This document shows positions 24,021 to 34,400 of a stretch of 64,000 bases of DNA, piece after piece. The stretch is from Aulostomus chinensis. Taxonomy: Eukaryota > Chordata > Actinopteri > Syngnathiformes > Aulostomidae. Made by a program: the position numbers and the translations under genes. How positions within the stretch are numbered: position 1 is the first letter of the stretch; each line of letters begins with the position of its first letter. The stretch spans positions 8,530,009-8,594,008 of the forward strand of contig JBBMOA010000002.1 of the NCBI GenBank assembly GCA_037954235.1, written 5' to 3'. Below the pieces are notes generated by a model. The model searched no databases and was not told the origin of the DNA. It saw only the letters and a list, made by a program, of their open reading frames with translations.

Positions 24021-25378
24021 ACATACAAACCGAATGACTGTTATTTTGACCACGTCTGGGAAACAGGAAAAAAAAATGCATTTACACACCAAACCGATAC
24101 AGAGCAGCAACATTAGCGCTAAATTCCAGAAGAAAACTTGTTTCACCAGTGAGTAGCTGAAAACAGCTAAAACAGTGCCCTTAGAATGTTGAGAATGAAC
24201 AAATCTATCAACTAATTTAGATTTTTGGCAGAAATTGTGTGTAACATAACTACTGCACATCCATTTGCAACAAAGAATCACTGAGTTAGCTTAGCTTTGA
24301 GCAATTGTAGGCTACAAGGGAATTTGCCTACAGTCGATCATTTTTCAGATGTTGATTCTGAATGATTGGTTGCAGTTCCTAGCAAACTATGCTGTGCTTA
24401 AAAATCGTGACAAACATCAGATCGTACGGCTAAGTTGTTGCAGGCTACCGCAGCTTCTCCTTCATGCTTGAAAAGGGAGGGAGGAGCGTGGGGTTTCAGC
24501 TTTACTGATAAATGTCCTTCCTACTGGTCCTTTCAGTCAGAACATGATGATTTAACAGGTTAATTTGGTTCATTATTTTTGCTTTTTGCATGTTAAGCAG
24601 TGCTGGCCTCTTGCTAGTTGTATATTCTTATGTGAATTTGCGCGTCTGGGTTTGTTTGGCCACACGGGGGCAGTATTTCTGTTGATACTTTGAGCAGCTT
24701 ACATATCAAGGAGTTTTAAAGCAGTTTTGTGTGGTGTTTCTGTCCATCTGTTTACTCTCCATGATGTCAATCAACACCTCACAGCAACAATTGGCTCCTA
24801 AGCTGCTAAACGCTCCACTACGTTCACCATTTAGATCCTAAAATCTGTTGTTACTGCAAAGCTGGTTTTCTTTAGCTTTCTTTTTTTTTGTGGAAAATGA
24901 CCTGAAAGCGTTACAAAGCTGTTTCAAGCTGACAGATGCAGCAGAGTGATCTAATAATTCATATTGTAAGGAACATTTCTGATGAGAACACACGGTCATT
25001 TGAAATAATGTTATTATTAAAAGTATCGATTTTAGCTGCTTTAAATCACAAGGGTCCTATTGATCTCTCGGTCCAACTCTAAAAAATAAAGGGAGTGTTT
25101 TCCCAATGTCAAACTATTCTTTTCGGGACCAGCTCCAAAACAGATAAATATTTTAGCTGGCCAGTGTTTCAAACCCTTGGCAGCGTTTCTGCAGTGAATC
25201 TTGCAGACGTCAGATTAAGAGGGCAGCCTGGCGTGAGTCCAGAGGTCTGGTGAGACATTATCTCCAGCACCCCTGCATGTTTTCATAAGGGGGCCTCCTC
25301 GTCTCTCCAGTGCTGGCCTTTAAGTGGCTGGGAGTGGGCAGCAGGACTGTTTGTGTGTTCATGACTGTTTATGTATGC

Positions 25379-25462
<84 letters not shown>
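25379..25462. repeat. (TG)n microsatellite
   Basis: About 41 pure TG units, among the longest in the window. It produces several spurious open frames on both strands. Confidence 0.97.
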
Positions 25463-25464
<2 letters not shown>

Positions 25465-25774
25465 TGCTGGGTAAACTGTCGCCTTGGTGGGGCAACACAC
25501 TGTCTGCCATGTCTCTGGTCTTGAGGAGAGCCATTAGAGGAATGATGAAGCTGATGACATGCTTTTCCTGGGACAGGCCGGCTGGCCCCAGACTCGTCTC
25601 TGCTGCTGCTGCTGCTGGAGCTGCTGGAGCTGTGGGAGCCCGCAGGTCTGCCACTGGACAGACACAGAGACGCGCGGACGGCGTTTATTTTGGGAGGTGG
25701 TTTGGTGCCGGACACCCTGTCTACTCTCCCTCCAACCTCCATACACCCCCACCCCCTTCTTCCCACACTGAAAA

Positions 25775-25778
25775 CACA

Positions 25779-25848
<70 letters not shown>
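25775..25848. repeat. (CA)n microsatellite
   Basis: A CA tract with a single TACA interruption. With the TG tract 310 bp to the left it forms an inverted pair (TG...CA) that could pair as a long hairpin. Confidence 0.95.
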
Positions 25849-25849
<1 letters not shown>

Positions 25850-26896
25850 TATCACCAACACACACGGGGCACAATGTTTTTATTTGGCGGCTGGAATGAC
25901 ACAGATTCTGTAAACCCAGTTCACCCAAATCAAAAAAGAAAACAGATATTTTTGTAGAAGTGAAACAATATAAGTGAGTGATACAACATTTTATGTGTGG
26001 TGCTCACAACATTGAAACAGCTCAAGTAGGCTCCCTGGAATGTGTCTGCTCATCCAGTCCCTGTCCTCGTGTATACCAGCCTTTATCACCTGTTGCCCGC
26101 CCCCATGTGATTTACCTGGTATTTCTCATTATCCTTCCCCTCATAATGTACTGTATTTAGTCTCGAGTGTATTTCCCCTGTTTGACATTCCTGCCTGAGT
26201 TATTCCATGCATGTGATTCCCAGGTTTATGATCTCTTAACTGTTTTCTCTGGGCCTCATCTGTGCCACAGTTCTGCTGCTTTCCAAACTGATGTGTTTGG
26301 AAACTCTTGCAAAAATTAAAGAAAAGTGAGGGACAGAGTTGATCGCAGCGGCCTCTCTCCGAATCAAGAAAAAAGATCAAGAAAAGACAACTGTGAAATA
26401 AAAGTATTATTTTCAACATTTCCGCATCAAAATGCCTAAAATTACGAGGTCTGTTCATATAAGGTGCTAATTATATTGTTGTGTGTCTAAAATGTTCAAA
26501 CCCAACCAGCATTTTAATGGTCTTCACCTGTCAGAGGTTGCGCTGACGCACAGCATCACTTTCTCAGATGCCATTTTGCGACACGCTAGGCTAGTGAAGT
26601 CAGATTATATGATGACATTGAAAGCATCGCCACCTCTGAATTTGCTACGTCACATTGGCCGCAGTAGGTGGATGGATAGAGGCGTCATCCAATCATAATT
26701 TCTCAATTTAAACCTTGCAGCATTTTTGACACAAAATTGGCTTCTATGCTGCGGTTGAAATGGAGAAAATCATTCTTGAGGTGATAAAAGTTGTACAACA
26801 TTCACATTTACTGAAATAAATGAAATGCTGAAAAGAGCTCGGGCCAGAGGAGGAGATGGTGTGAACGCGAGTGTGGAGCTGCGTAGGAGGAGATTG

Positions 26897-26986
26897 AAGC
26901 TGATCAGTCAAAGCTGACCAGTCAAAGCTGACCAGTCAAAGATCACCAGTCAAAGCTGACCAGTCAAAGCTGACCAGTCAAAGCTG
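26897..26986. repeat. 14-bp minisatellite, about 6.5 units
   Basis: The unit AAGCTGACCAGTCA repeats six and a half times. The first unit has GATCAG and the fourth has AAGATCACC. The tract ends immediately before the LINE remnant, so it may mark the 3' end of that element. Confidence 0.95.
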
Positions 26987-26989
26987 TGC

Positions 26990-27480
26990 GATCGTGTCGT
27001 TGCAGGGAGGTGCACAGCTGAGCTGCTGTAACTCAACTGTGGCCTAAGGCGTGGATTCGTCACTCTGAGAACTGGCCTAGATTCAGGCTCCGTCCTTCCC
27101 TCGTTTGTTAATGAGACCTTGAAATACTTGAACTTTGTCACTTGGGGTAGCAACTCACTCCCAACCCGATGGGAGCAGGGAGACAACCGCACCCCAGGGC
27201 CTGCTGGTGGTCCCGCAGTACGATGAAGCCAACAAAACCACATGATTTGCACACAGCAGGGAAGTGACATCCTAACTCTCTCCTCCTCTTGGCTGCACCT
27301 TCAGATCCTGCACCAATATTACAAACACAATTTGTGATGAGAGACAACCCTGGCGGAGCCCTGCACCCAGTGGGAGTGTGTTTGATTTACGGATACGGTC
27401 TCACTGTAGTTATATAGAGACCTGAAGGTGCTTAGCAACAACCCCCGTACTCCATACTCCCTAGGCACTCTCCAAAAGTC
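26990..27480 (-). mobile_element. Degenerate non-LTR retrotransposon (LINE) reverse-transcriptase remnant
   Basis: On the minus strand, one frame reads RVPREYGVRGLLLSTFRSLY near 27420-27475. This resembles the LxEYGVRGxLxxxIRSLY region following the catalytic FVDLEKAYDRVP block of fish LINE reverse transcriptases. Further along, another frame reads QVTKFKYFKVSLTNEGRTE (about 27060-27160), matching the VxxFKYLGVxxTxEGRxE region nearer the C-terminus. Frames change between the blocks and stops intervene, so the copy is dead, with its 5' part absent. The clade is not decided. Confidence 0.7.
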
Positions 27481-28114
27481 TCCAGACTTAAAATGCGTAA
27501 TTGATTTATTGCTCTTAATTCTTGTATTGCACAATCTGGGAATTATGTAAACGTATTGCCCTTGGCCTTTGCACACATTAGCCACTCACTATGCACACAG
27601 TTGTGATATTGCAAACTGTGTGAACAGAATTTGCGCATGAATGCATACAGGATTTTCCAGAGGAACAAGTGAGATAGGGAGGGAACATCAGCTACATTCT
27701 GTCTCATTAATTTGACTTTACTGGATGTTGGGTTGAGATTTTTTTGTTTAAATGTCCCACTTTTATGAGTCCCAAACAATAATTCCTCTATTTCTCTGAT
27801 AAACCAACATCTTGCTTACTTTATGGGGTTGTCGTGTCTGTACAGTGTATCAGGACCTTATTATAAATAAAACTCATGTGAATGCATCTTGCTCTGGAAC
27901 CACTCCTGCCTGGTGATCAGTCTCTGTTAAACTTTCACAGTGACTTGATGGACCGACTGAGCGTTGGCTACCAGTGATGTACGGTGCACCCACCTCCATC
28001 TACACTGCTGGTCAAGCCAATTCAGTAACCATCATCTTGTTTTTTGTTTTTTTCATTTTAGTACGAAGATAGTGACTCATAAGAAAGTGGTATTAGATCA
28101 GTCTGTCATGTCTG

Positions 28115-28116
<2 letters not shown>

Positions 28117-28162
<46 letters not shown>
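28117..28162. repeat. (GT)n microsatellite, left flank of the TIR element
   Basis: About 22 GT units abutting the element at 28164-28427. Confidence 0.95.
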
Positions 28163-28163
<1 letters not shown>

Positions 28164-28423
28164 CTTGTACTTGCTACATATTGAGGACTAGAATACATAT
28201 TTAACCAACAGAGTGAGGACATTTTTGGAAAGAGGACATTTTAGCCAGTCCTCACTTCTTCAAAGGGCCGTTTGAGGGTCGAGACTTGGTTTTAGGGTCA
28301 AGGTTAGAATCAGGTTCAGGTTAGGTTTAGGGTCAAGGTTAGGAGTCAGTGGAGATGGTAGGTTTAGGGTGAGGGGCTAGGGAATGTATTATGTCAATGA
28401 AAGTCCTCACAAAGATATAAGTA

Positions 28424-28427
<4 letters not shown>
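28164..28427. mobile_element. 264-bp terminal-inverted-repeat element between two GT tracts
   Basis: The left end starts CTTGTACTTGCTACATATTG then AGGAC. The reverse complement of the right end starts CTTGTACTTATATCTTTGTG then AGGAC, giving an imperfect inverted repeat of about 25 bp. The interior has several TTAGGGT-like telomere-style units (28290-28375). I recognise this as a common teleost interspersed repeat that tends to sit beside GT tracts. There is no coding capacity. Confidence 0.7.
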
Positions 28428-28487
<60 letters not shown>

Positions 28488-28489
28488 TG
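28428..28489. repeat. (GT)n microsatellite, right flank of the TIR element
   Basis: About 28 GT units beginning directly after the right end of the element at 28427. Confidence 0.95.
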
Positions 28490-29701
28490 ATCTATTTAAA
28501 AAAGGTCCTGAAGCAGTTATAGATCCAATTTACCATAGCTGTAAGTCTCCTTGGTGTTTATGTGGCGACTGAAACATTCAAGTCTGGACAAAGTTCCTCC
28601 AAACGTCTCTCTCTCTCCTCTGTCTGCATCGACATCTGATTGAGTTACACAGGGGAAACTTTTTGAACAGGTGCCCAGTGAACCCCGCTGCTCTCCTCCT
28701 CTCCCTCTTCATTGACTTTCTCCTCCTGTCATTGCAACATGACTCCCCAAGTGACTCCCACGTCTTCAGCCAGCCATGTCATCCCTCACGCACCCGGCAG
28801 AGTTCAGGTCTGCTGCGTGAAGCACAAATAACTGGACATACCACCAACACACAGGATTAACGCGAATGAAATGAGGCGCTGCAATATCTTCCACTGGAAC
28901 CATGACAAGTTATTATTCAGTGGCGGAGGCACAGGGATGTACACTGGGAGGACTGGTATGATGCTACTGGGAAACACTCAAGCCCATATTACCCCCCTCT
29001 ACCCCAGACAGGCTTTAGAATGTCCAGCTATTGTGTGCATTCGGATTTTAGCAGTTAGTGTTCGGATATCTGCAAAAAAAAAAAAAAAAAAGGCCCGTTT
29101 TCACCTCATGACATCACACCCTGAGGTGGCTGTTCAGACATGCATTGAAAAAATATTGTAACTTATTATAGAAATGTCTTATTCTAAAGTTCTGCATCTA
29201 TCTTAATATGTATCTTTAAGCACTGCACTTCCTTTTAACTCCGTATCAAATAGGAAAAGTTATTTCTGAAGATGAACATCAATTGAACAACAACAAAAAA
29301 AAGAAATAAATAGTGACAATTTAAAAAGAAAAAAAACGTGTGCATAGAGATCCATACAAACAACTGCTGAACGTGCTGAAGGCAAAATACTGTTCGAATA
29401 TAGAATAGAACAAAGAAGAAGAGGGATTTTTCTGTGTGGTTAAAAGTATTAGCAGCTAACAATACAGACCAATATGACCGGGAGTGTTTCCTGAGATAAA
29501 AAGGTCTCATGACAAAAGCTTTTAGTATCTGTGAGTGACGCAGATCTCAAGAGTTATGTTGGAAAGTTTGACAACTTCTGGCCCCAAATTGAAAAAACAT
29601 CAGGAAGGTTTCAACGAATCTAAAGTAGGAAAGAGACTGAACTGTATGTCGCATACGTAGAGCATTTATCTGAAATGATCTCTGGATTATTTAGACTCAG
29701 A

Positions 29702-29738
29702 ATTATTATTATTATTAGTAGTAGTAGTGGTAGTAGTA

Positions 29739-29801
<63 letters not shown>

Positions 29802-29809
29802 GTTATTAT
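29702..29809. repeat. (TTA)n / (GTA)n microsatellite
   Basis: Over 100 bp of TTA units with a TAG-rich block near 29717-29740. It generates a poly-Tyr open frame that is not a gene. Confidence 0.97.
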
Positions 29810-29940
29810 CAGCAAACATCCATCACAGTGACTTTCACTTTGATCACCTCTGCCGAACATATCAAGTTCCAGCAGGATGTTGCGTCTTTAAGAGTTAAGA
29901 AACTTGAAACTGTGTTTGCGCAACAATCAGTGCGGCTCCC

Positions 29941-29960
29941 AGCCGCCAAAGTGTCTAGAC
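29941..29960. promoter_or_regulatory. Palindromic Smad-binding element with adjacent GC box, upstream of smad6
   Basis: GTCTAGAC, the palindromic optimal Smad3/4 site, lies at 29953-29960. Five bases before it is GCCGCC (29942-29947), so the layout is GC-box, 5 bp, GTCT. This spacing is that of BMP-responsive elements, although GCCGCC is not the exact GGCGCC/GGAGCC core. It lies 1.53 kb before the smad6 start codon. Inhibitory Smads are known to be induced by BMP signalling, so this is a plausible feedback element. Confidence 0.4.
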
Positions 29961-30014
29961 TGGCATATGATGGCGGGAATCAACCAATGGCTCCAGAGCT
30001 TTCCTCTGGGGCCC

Positions 30015-30015
<1 letters not shown>

Positions 30016-30077
<62 letters not shown>

Positions 30078-30113
30078 GCGAGAGAGCGAGAGAGAGAGAG
30101 CGAGAGAGAGAGT
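30016..30113. repeat. (GA)n tract
   Basis: About 95 bp of purine-only GA, with GC interruptions at its right end. Such mirror-symmetric purine tracts can form triplex DNA. About 1.4 kb upstream of the smad6 start. Confidence 0.95.
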
Positions 30114-30729
30114 CAAGGTGGCCGCGATTACAACGGAAAAGTGAATGATTTTGTGTTCCAAAATAAAAGCCTGAAAGACTCGGCGTAAAAACGCTGCTCT
30201 ATACGTGCCACGGACACGACCTACTAATTAGGGGAAAAAAGAAAACATGTCATGTAATAATACTGAGTCCTTCAGCGAGTGAACAACAGAAGACTTCCAA
30301 CAAGTAAGCAAAAACTTGCATGTAGGAGCAATTAAGCTTCCATTAATATTTTCATATCTCACTTACAGCCCTTATAAATATTCATATTTCATGTTTTCAA
30401 AGCCATTTATTTGAGACAAATGTTCTTCTCAGGGCGAGGTGTGTGCACTGAATTCCTAGTTTTTCTTTCTCACAAATTAGTTGGATTATTATAATCATGG
30501 TCTTTTACAGTAAGTATTTATGGCCAAATTAACATGTATCGAGTACAATTATTGATTGTACTCGAATCGATAAACTATACCCTACCTATTGTGTAATAAA
30601 GCGCTCTTGCACTTCAAAACAAACATTTGCTCTGACATTTACTTCCACTTCCCTCACGGTAGTCGCTATTACGGCTTTTATTTTGAAAAGACCAGGCCAA
30701 ATAGACTAGTTCTATTACACTGGCTTTCG

Positions 30730-30733
<4 letters not shown>

Positions 30734-30768
<35 letters not shown>

Positions 30769-30796
30769 CGTGTGTGTGTGAGTGTGAGAGAGAGAG

Positions 30797-30830
<34 letters not shown>
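30734..30830. repeat. (GT)n(GC)n(GT)n(GA)n compound tract near the smad6 promoter
   Basis: Alternating purine-pyrimidine sequence with a pure CGCGCGCGCG core (30760-30769) is followed by a GA tract. The GC/GT alternation is strongly Z-DNA prone. It lies about 0.7 kb before the smad6 start codon. Confidence 0.9.
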
Positions 30831-30831
<1 letters not shown>

Positions 30832-30839
30832 ACTTCCAG

Positions 30840-31486
30840 CAGGGGAGTGGAGAGTGGAGTAATTCCAGCTCTCTTTAAATCAACTTCTCTGAACGGAAGC
30901 CGACCCGGAGTTTGGCTCCGGAGTCCCCGACCATCTCTGCGTCCTCGCGGGGCTCTGTAGCCGGATTATAACTTCTCTGACAGCGAAAGCAAACCTCGGG
31001 ACATTTGGGATTTTGTTTCGGGTGGATGTTGAAGGATTTGAAGGATCGAGGGATCCCCGAGGCTGAAGCAGAAACTCTGGATGTATGCTGTGTGATGCAC
31101 ATGTTTGTTTGGTTGATGTAAACTGATCCCGCTCCCGGATTATGGTCCAACTATGGTTCAGGGATTGTGCGCTGGAGGTCCACGCGTTTGTGGAGCTGAA
31201 GGTTTAGTAAGTAAGACAGAAGTTGTGTTTTAATTGAGTTGGCGACAGCAGGTCACTGCCCGGTGGCGGCGTGGAGCCTCCGCCTCTGGCGCTTAGGGAT
31301 GTTTGAGTGAACACCAGCAACCTTCTGATGCTGCGGGAGAGCCAGAACACGGAGAGCACCGGCTGCGCAAGTTGTGCGCTCCGTGCACAATCCCAAGGTT
31401 TTGCGCGACTAGTCTAAATCGATGTGGCATTTCTCAGGACCCGAACGGGCCTGGCACCGCGCATCCAAAACGGTCTAAATTGTCGT
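30840..31486 (+). promoter_or_regulatory. smad6: Probable smad6 promoter and 5' leader
   Basis: The sequence turns CpG-rich from about 30890 and stays so through exon 1, as expected for a CpG-island promoter and leader of a developmental gene. No TATA box was identified and the start site is not fixed. The leader as drawn contains short upstream open reading frames (listed separately). Confidence 0.5.
31299..31478 (+). other. Three upstream open reading frames in the smad6 leader
   Basis: ATG frames lie at 31299-31310 (3 codons plus stop), 31328-31417 (29 codons plus stop) and 31422-31478 (18 codons plus stop). The last ends 8 nt before the smad6 ATG. All close before the main start, so they could reduce or gate initiation if the leader includes them. 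This is seen in sequence; translation is unproven. Confidence 0.45.
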
Positions 31487-34400
31487 ATGTTCAAGTCGAG
31501 ACGCTCAGGTCTTGTACGGCGACTCTGGAGAAGCCGTCTGGTCACCGAGAGCGATGGAGGCAGGCGAGGTGAGGGGGGACGGCTCGGTGCGTACGGCAGA
31601 CACTCAGGAAAGATCCACAGGACTGAGCAGCGGTCGGTGACACGCGCTGACCCGGCTCCTGGACTGACGGGGGAGGCTGGAGACCTGACGGAAAGTGCGG
31701 AGAGGGAGGAGGAGGAACAACCTGACGATGACCGGGGTGCCATGTGCGTTCCGGAGCACAGGGGCTCTCGGCGTGGACAGGAGGGCGACGGTAGGACGGT
31801 GACGTGTTGTTTGTTTGGGGAATGGGATCTGAGACCTCGCAACCCTCATTGGGCCCCGAGAAAAGACGGAGGGGGCCCGTGTCAGTGCGCACCGAGGCAC
31901 GCGGGCCTGGAGGAAGAGCTTGCGAGTACTGTTCATGCTTTTCTGAAGAGACTTACGGAGAGATGTCTGGACGCCTTAGTGAAGGCTGTGGAGACCAAAG
32001 AAGGGATACCGAGCGAGTGCGTGATGGTGCCGAGCACTGATCTGCGGCTCGGCGCCCATCACATCTCCCCTCAGTATCTCCTGTGCAGGTTGTACCGCTG
32101 GAGCGACCTGCCGCCCTCAGGCCGACTCAAGGCGCTGAGCCACTGCCAGAGCTTCGGGGGGGAGGACGGAGCTAAGGTGTGCTGCAACCCCTATCACTAC
32201 AGCCGCCTGTGCGGGCCAGGTAAGGACACCGCGGGTGGGCGGGGAGTGCCCGGATGAAACCATTAGGTTGAGCTCTAAAGAGCACACGAGCGTCACTAAA
32301 ATTAAGCCATCACATTTCAAGACCTCGTTTGGGAATTTGCAAGATGCCTATCTGAGAGGACAGACGTCATGGTTTAGGGTTGGCTTTAAGCAATATGAAG
32401 ATCAGTGACCCACAAGACAGCATGAAATCAGCGGAATCTCCAATAACAGTTTAAAGTTCTCATGGGCCCGCAGCTCCAGAGCTTCCCTCTTCAGCGCTTT
32501 CCCCGCCACCAATTTGACACGTCGAGTGATTCTAAAGCATCACCCCCGAGAATGTCACTGAACTGCATTTGCACACCGCGCTTTATCGCTGGCCCAACAC
32601 TTTTATCATCTTCCCACAAATCAGCTTTTACTTAAACGTCTTCTTCACATTCCAAACACATTACACACTCATTTAAATCTGCGCAAAACCTTGTTTCCCA
32701 CATCGTCCAATTGAAGGTTGCTCTCAAGTTGCACTTAGGCTCCTTTTTTTTCTCCGACAAGGAGGTCCTCCTCTTGTTATTTAGGTGAAGGAGTGCCGAT
32801 AATATACAGTTTGCATAGTGCTGGCGCCAGACTGACTCGCTGGGTATCTGACTGACTGAGGACTCCAGCAATTACTGGCTCCGCTCTTAAAGGGGCCGCG
32901 GCCACAAGCGCGTGTTGACTCTGCAGAGGGGACTATCCCAGTACTGCTGGCTCTGAGAACTCGTCCTGTGTGTTTGAGTTAAACTGCATGCACAGAATCT
33001 TAATAATCATTTAGGGCGTTTAGGATGATCAGACTCTCAAAGCAGTCCCTGGATGCAGTGTCTGGGGTCTGAGTTTTCATTGTTGGTTGAGTATTAAAGT
33101 GGCACCTCACCCAAAATGTGTATTTTGTCTTGAAAGTACTCACAAATAGGTGCCTCGAACTCACCAAGACACTCTTTCTCTACTGCATTCGTTCTTTTTC
33201 ACTTCAGAATGTAGAGCCGGCCACCATCATTTAGTTTGAGGCTGACGGCGGCTGACAGCGAACAACAGCTGCAGCAACTAAACAACCAAAAAAAAAAAAA
33301 CCCAGCCAAAAATGGTTTGTTTACAAACTCTCAAGCACTTGGTCTGGTTTAATCCATCCAGCCGTATGCTCAGTAATGACTCTTCCAGGGCGGCGCTCAG
33401 CGCTACGGTGGATATGGTTTGTGTTTAGTTTAAATCAAAGTGTTTGTGGAGTACTGAGCATACGGCTGGATGGACACGATGTGTATTATACTGGACGAGG
33501 CTCATGAGATTATGTAAACAGACCTTTCTGAGCAGTATTCCTGTCATTGGCCTCCATTAGCTACAAGCTAGATATACGTGACTGGCTCTTTCTGTAGTCT
33601 GGAGTCACAACAAAGTGATAGATGAGGGGGAAATGTCTGTGTGAAGACAAAAGAGCTACTGAAAGCAAAGCATACTTTTTTTGGGGGGGGGAGTGTTGCT
33701 TTATTAAAGCAGCAACAGCTACAGCGGCAGCCTCCACATGTAAGCGACAGCACTGCTGTCAAAAGTTACGAAGCAGAAATGTTCAACGAAGCATAACAAC
33801 ATTTTGTGAAGCAGCTCTAATTTCTGATTGTCTGTCCCCAGAATCACCTCCTCCTCCGTACCGCTCAGATGAACACAAGCCACTGGGTGAGTTGGACAGA
33901 GACACGTTACCGTGAATGACACTTACCATGTCCCAGCGTCTGGCTGAAGACTCATTATCTGGAGTCTGTCGGGAGTGAGACGCCTGGAGGTGATAACAGG
34001 TTGTCTGTTCTACGGTTTGAGAAACTGGGTTCAAACTAGAACTCGTCATCTTTCCCATGATATCTGATGATTGGTTGGATTCTCTTTCAACAAAGATTTT
34101 TAAGACAGAAGCAACAAGTGCAGATGGCCTTGTTCATCCGAATAGCTTTACACAACAGGACGTAGAGGCCGATTGACATTTCTTTGAATAGAAGTCTGCT
34201 AATTGGTTGATGGCAAATAACTTCAGAACTTTCTCGCTCTCTGATTTGTTTGTCTCTCCAGACTCTACTCTGTCTTACACTGAAACCGTGCTCCCTCTCT
34301 ACTCCAACCCGCCTCACATTACGCCAAGAGACTACACAGGTGAGTAGCTTGCATTGTTTCTGAGTGCAGAGGTAAAGCAACACTGCCACCAGGCAGATGG

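Larger units (their letters stand above)
15770..29940. other. Intergenic region between tmem208 and smad6
   Basis: No host protein-coding exon is recognised. Identified contents are two minisatellites, several long GT/CA tracts, a 5'-truncated SINE, a LINE remnant, a decayed DNA transposon with an exon fossil, and a terminal-inverted-repeat element, all listed separately. The remaining sequence is unassigned. Some AT-rich blocks with homeodomain-like TAAT cores (for example 22330-22510) could be conserved non-coding elements, but this cannot be decided from one genome. Confidence 0.6.

Noticed and set aside
25359..25928. 189-codon minus-strand and 149-codon plus-strand frames
   Set aside because: Both are dominated by Val-Cys, Thr-His and Ser runs from the dinucleotide tracts; no splice or domain support.
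17201..26986. CRISPR-like arrays at the two minisatellites
   Set aside because: Units are contiguous with no unique spacers, and the genome is vertebrate.
28290..28375. Interstitial telomere array
   Set aside because: The TTAGGGT-like units are few and irregular, and they are part of the inverted-repeat element.
29675..30161. 157-codon plus-strand frame with poly-Tyr and Arg-Glu repeats, and its antisense
   Set aside because: Direct translation of TTA and GA microsatellites.
31414..31936. Minus-strand frames of 110-142 codons
   Set aside because: Shadows of the GC-rich smad6 exon 1 on the opposite strand.
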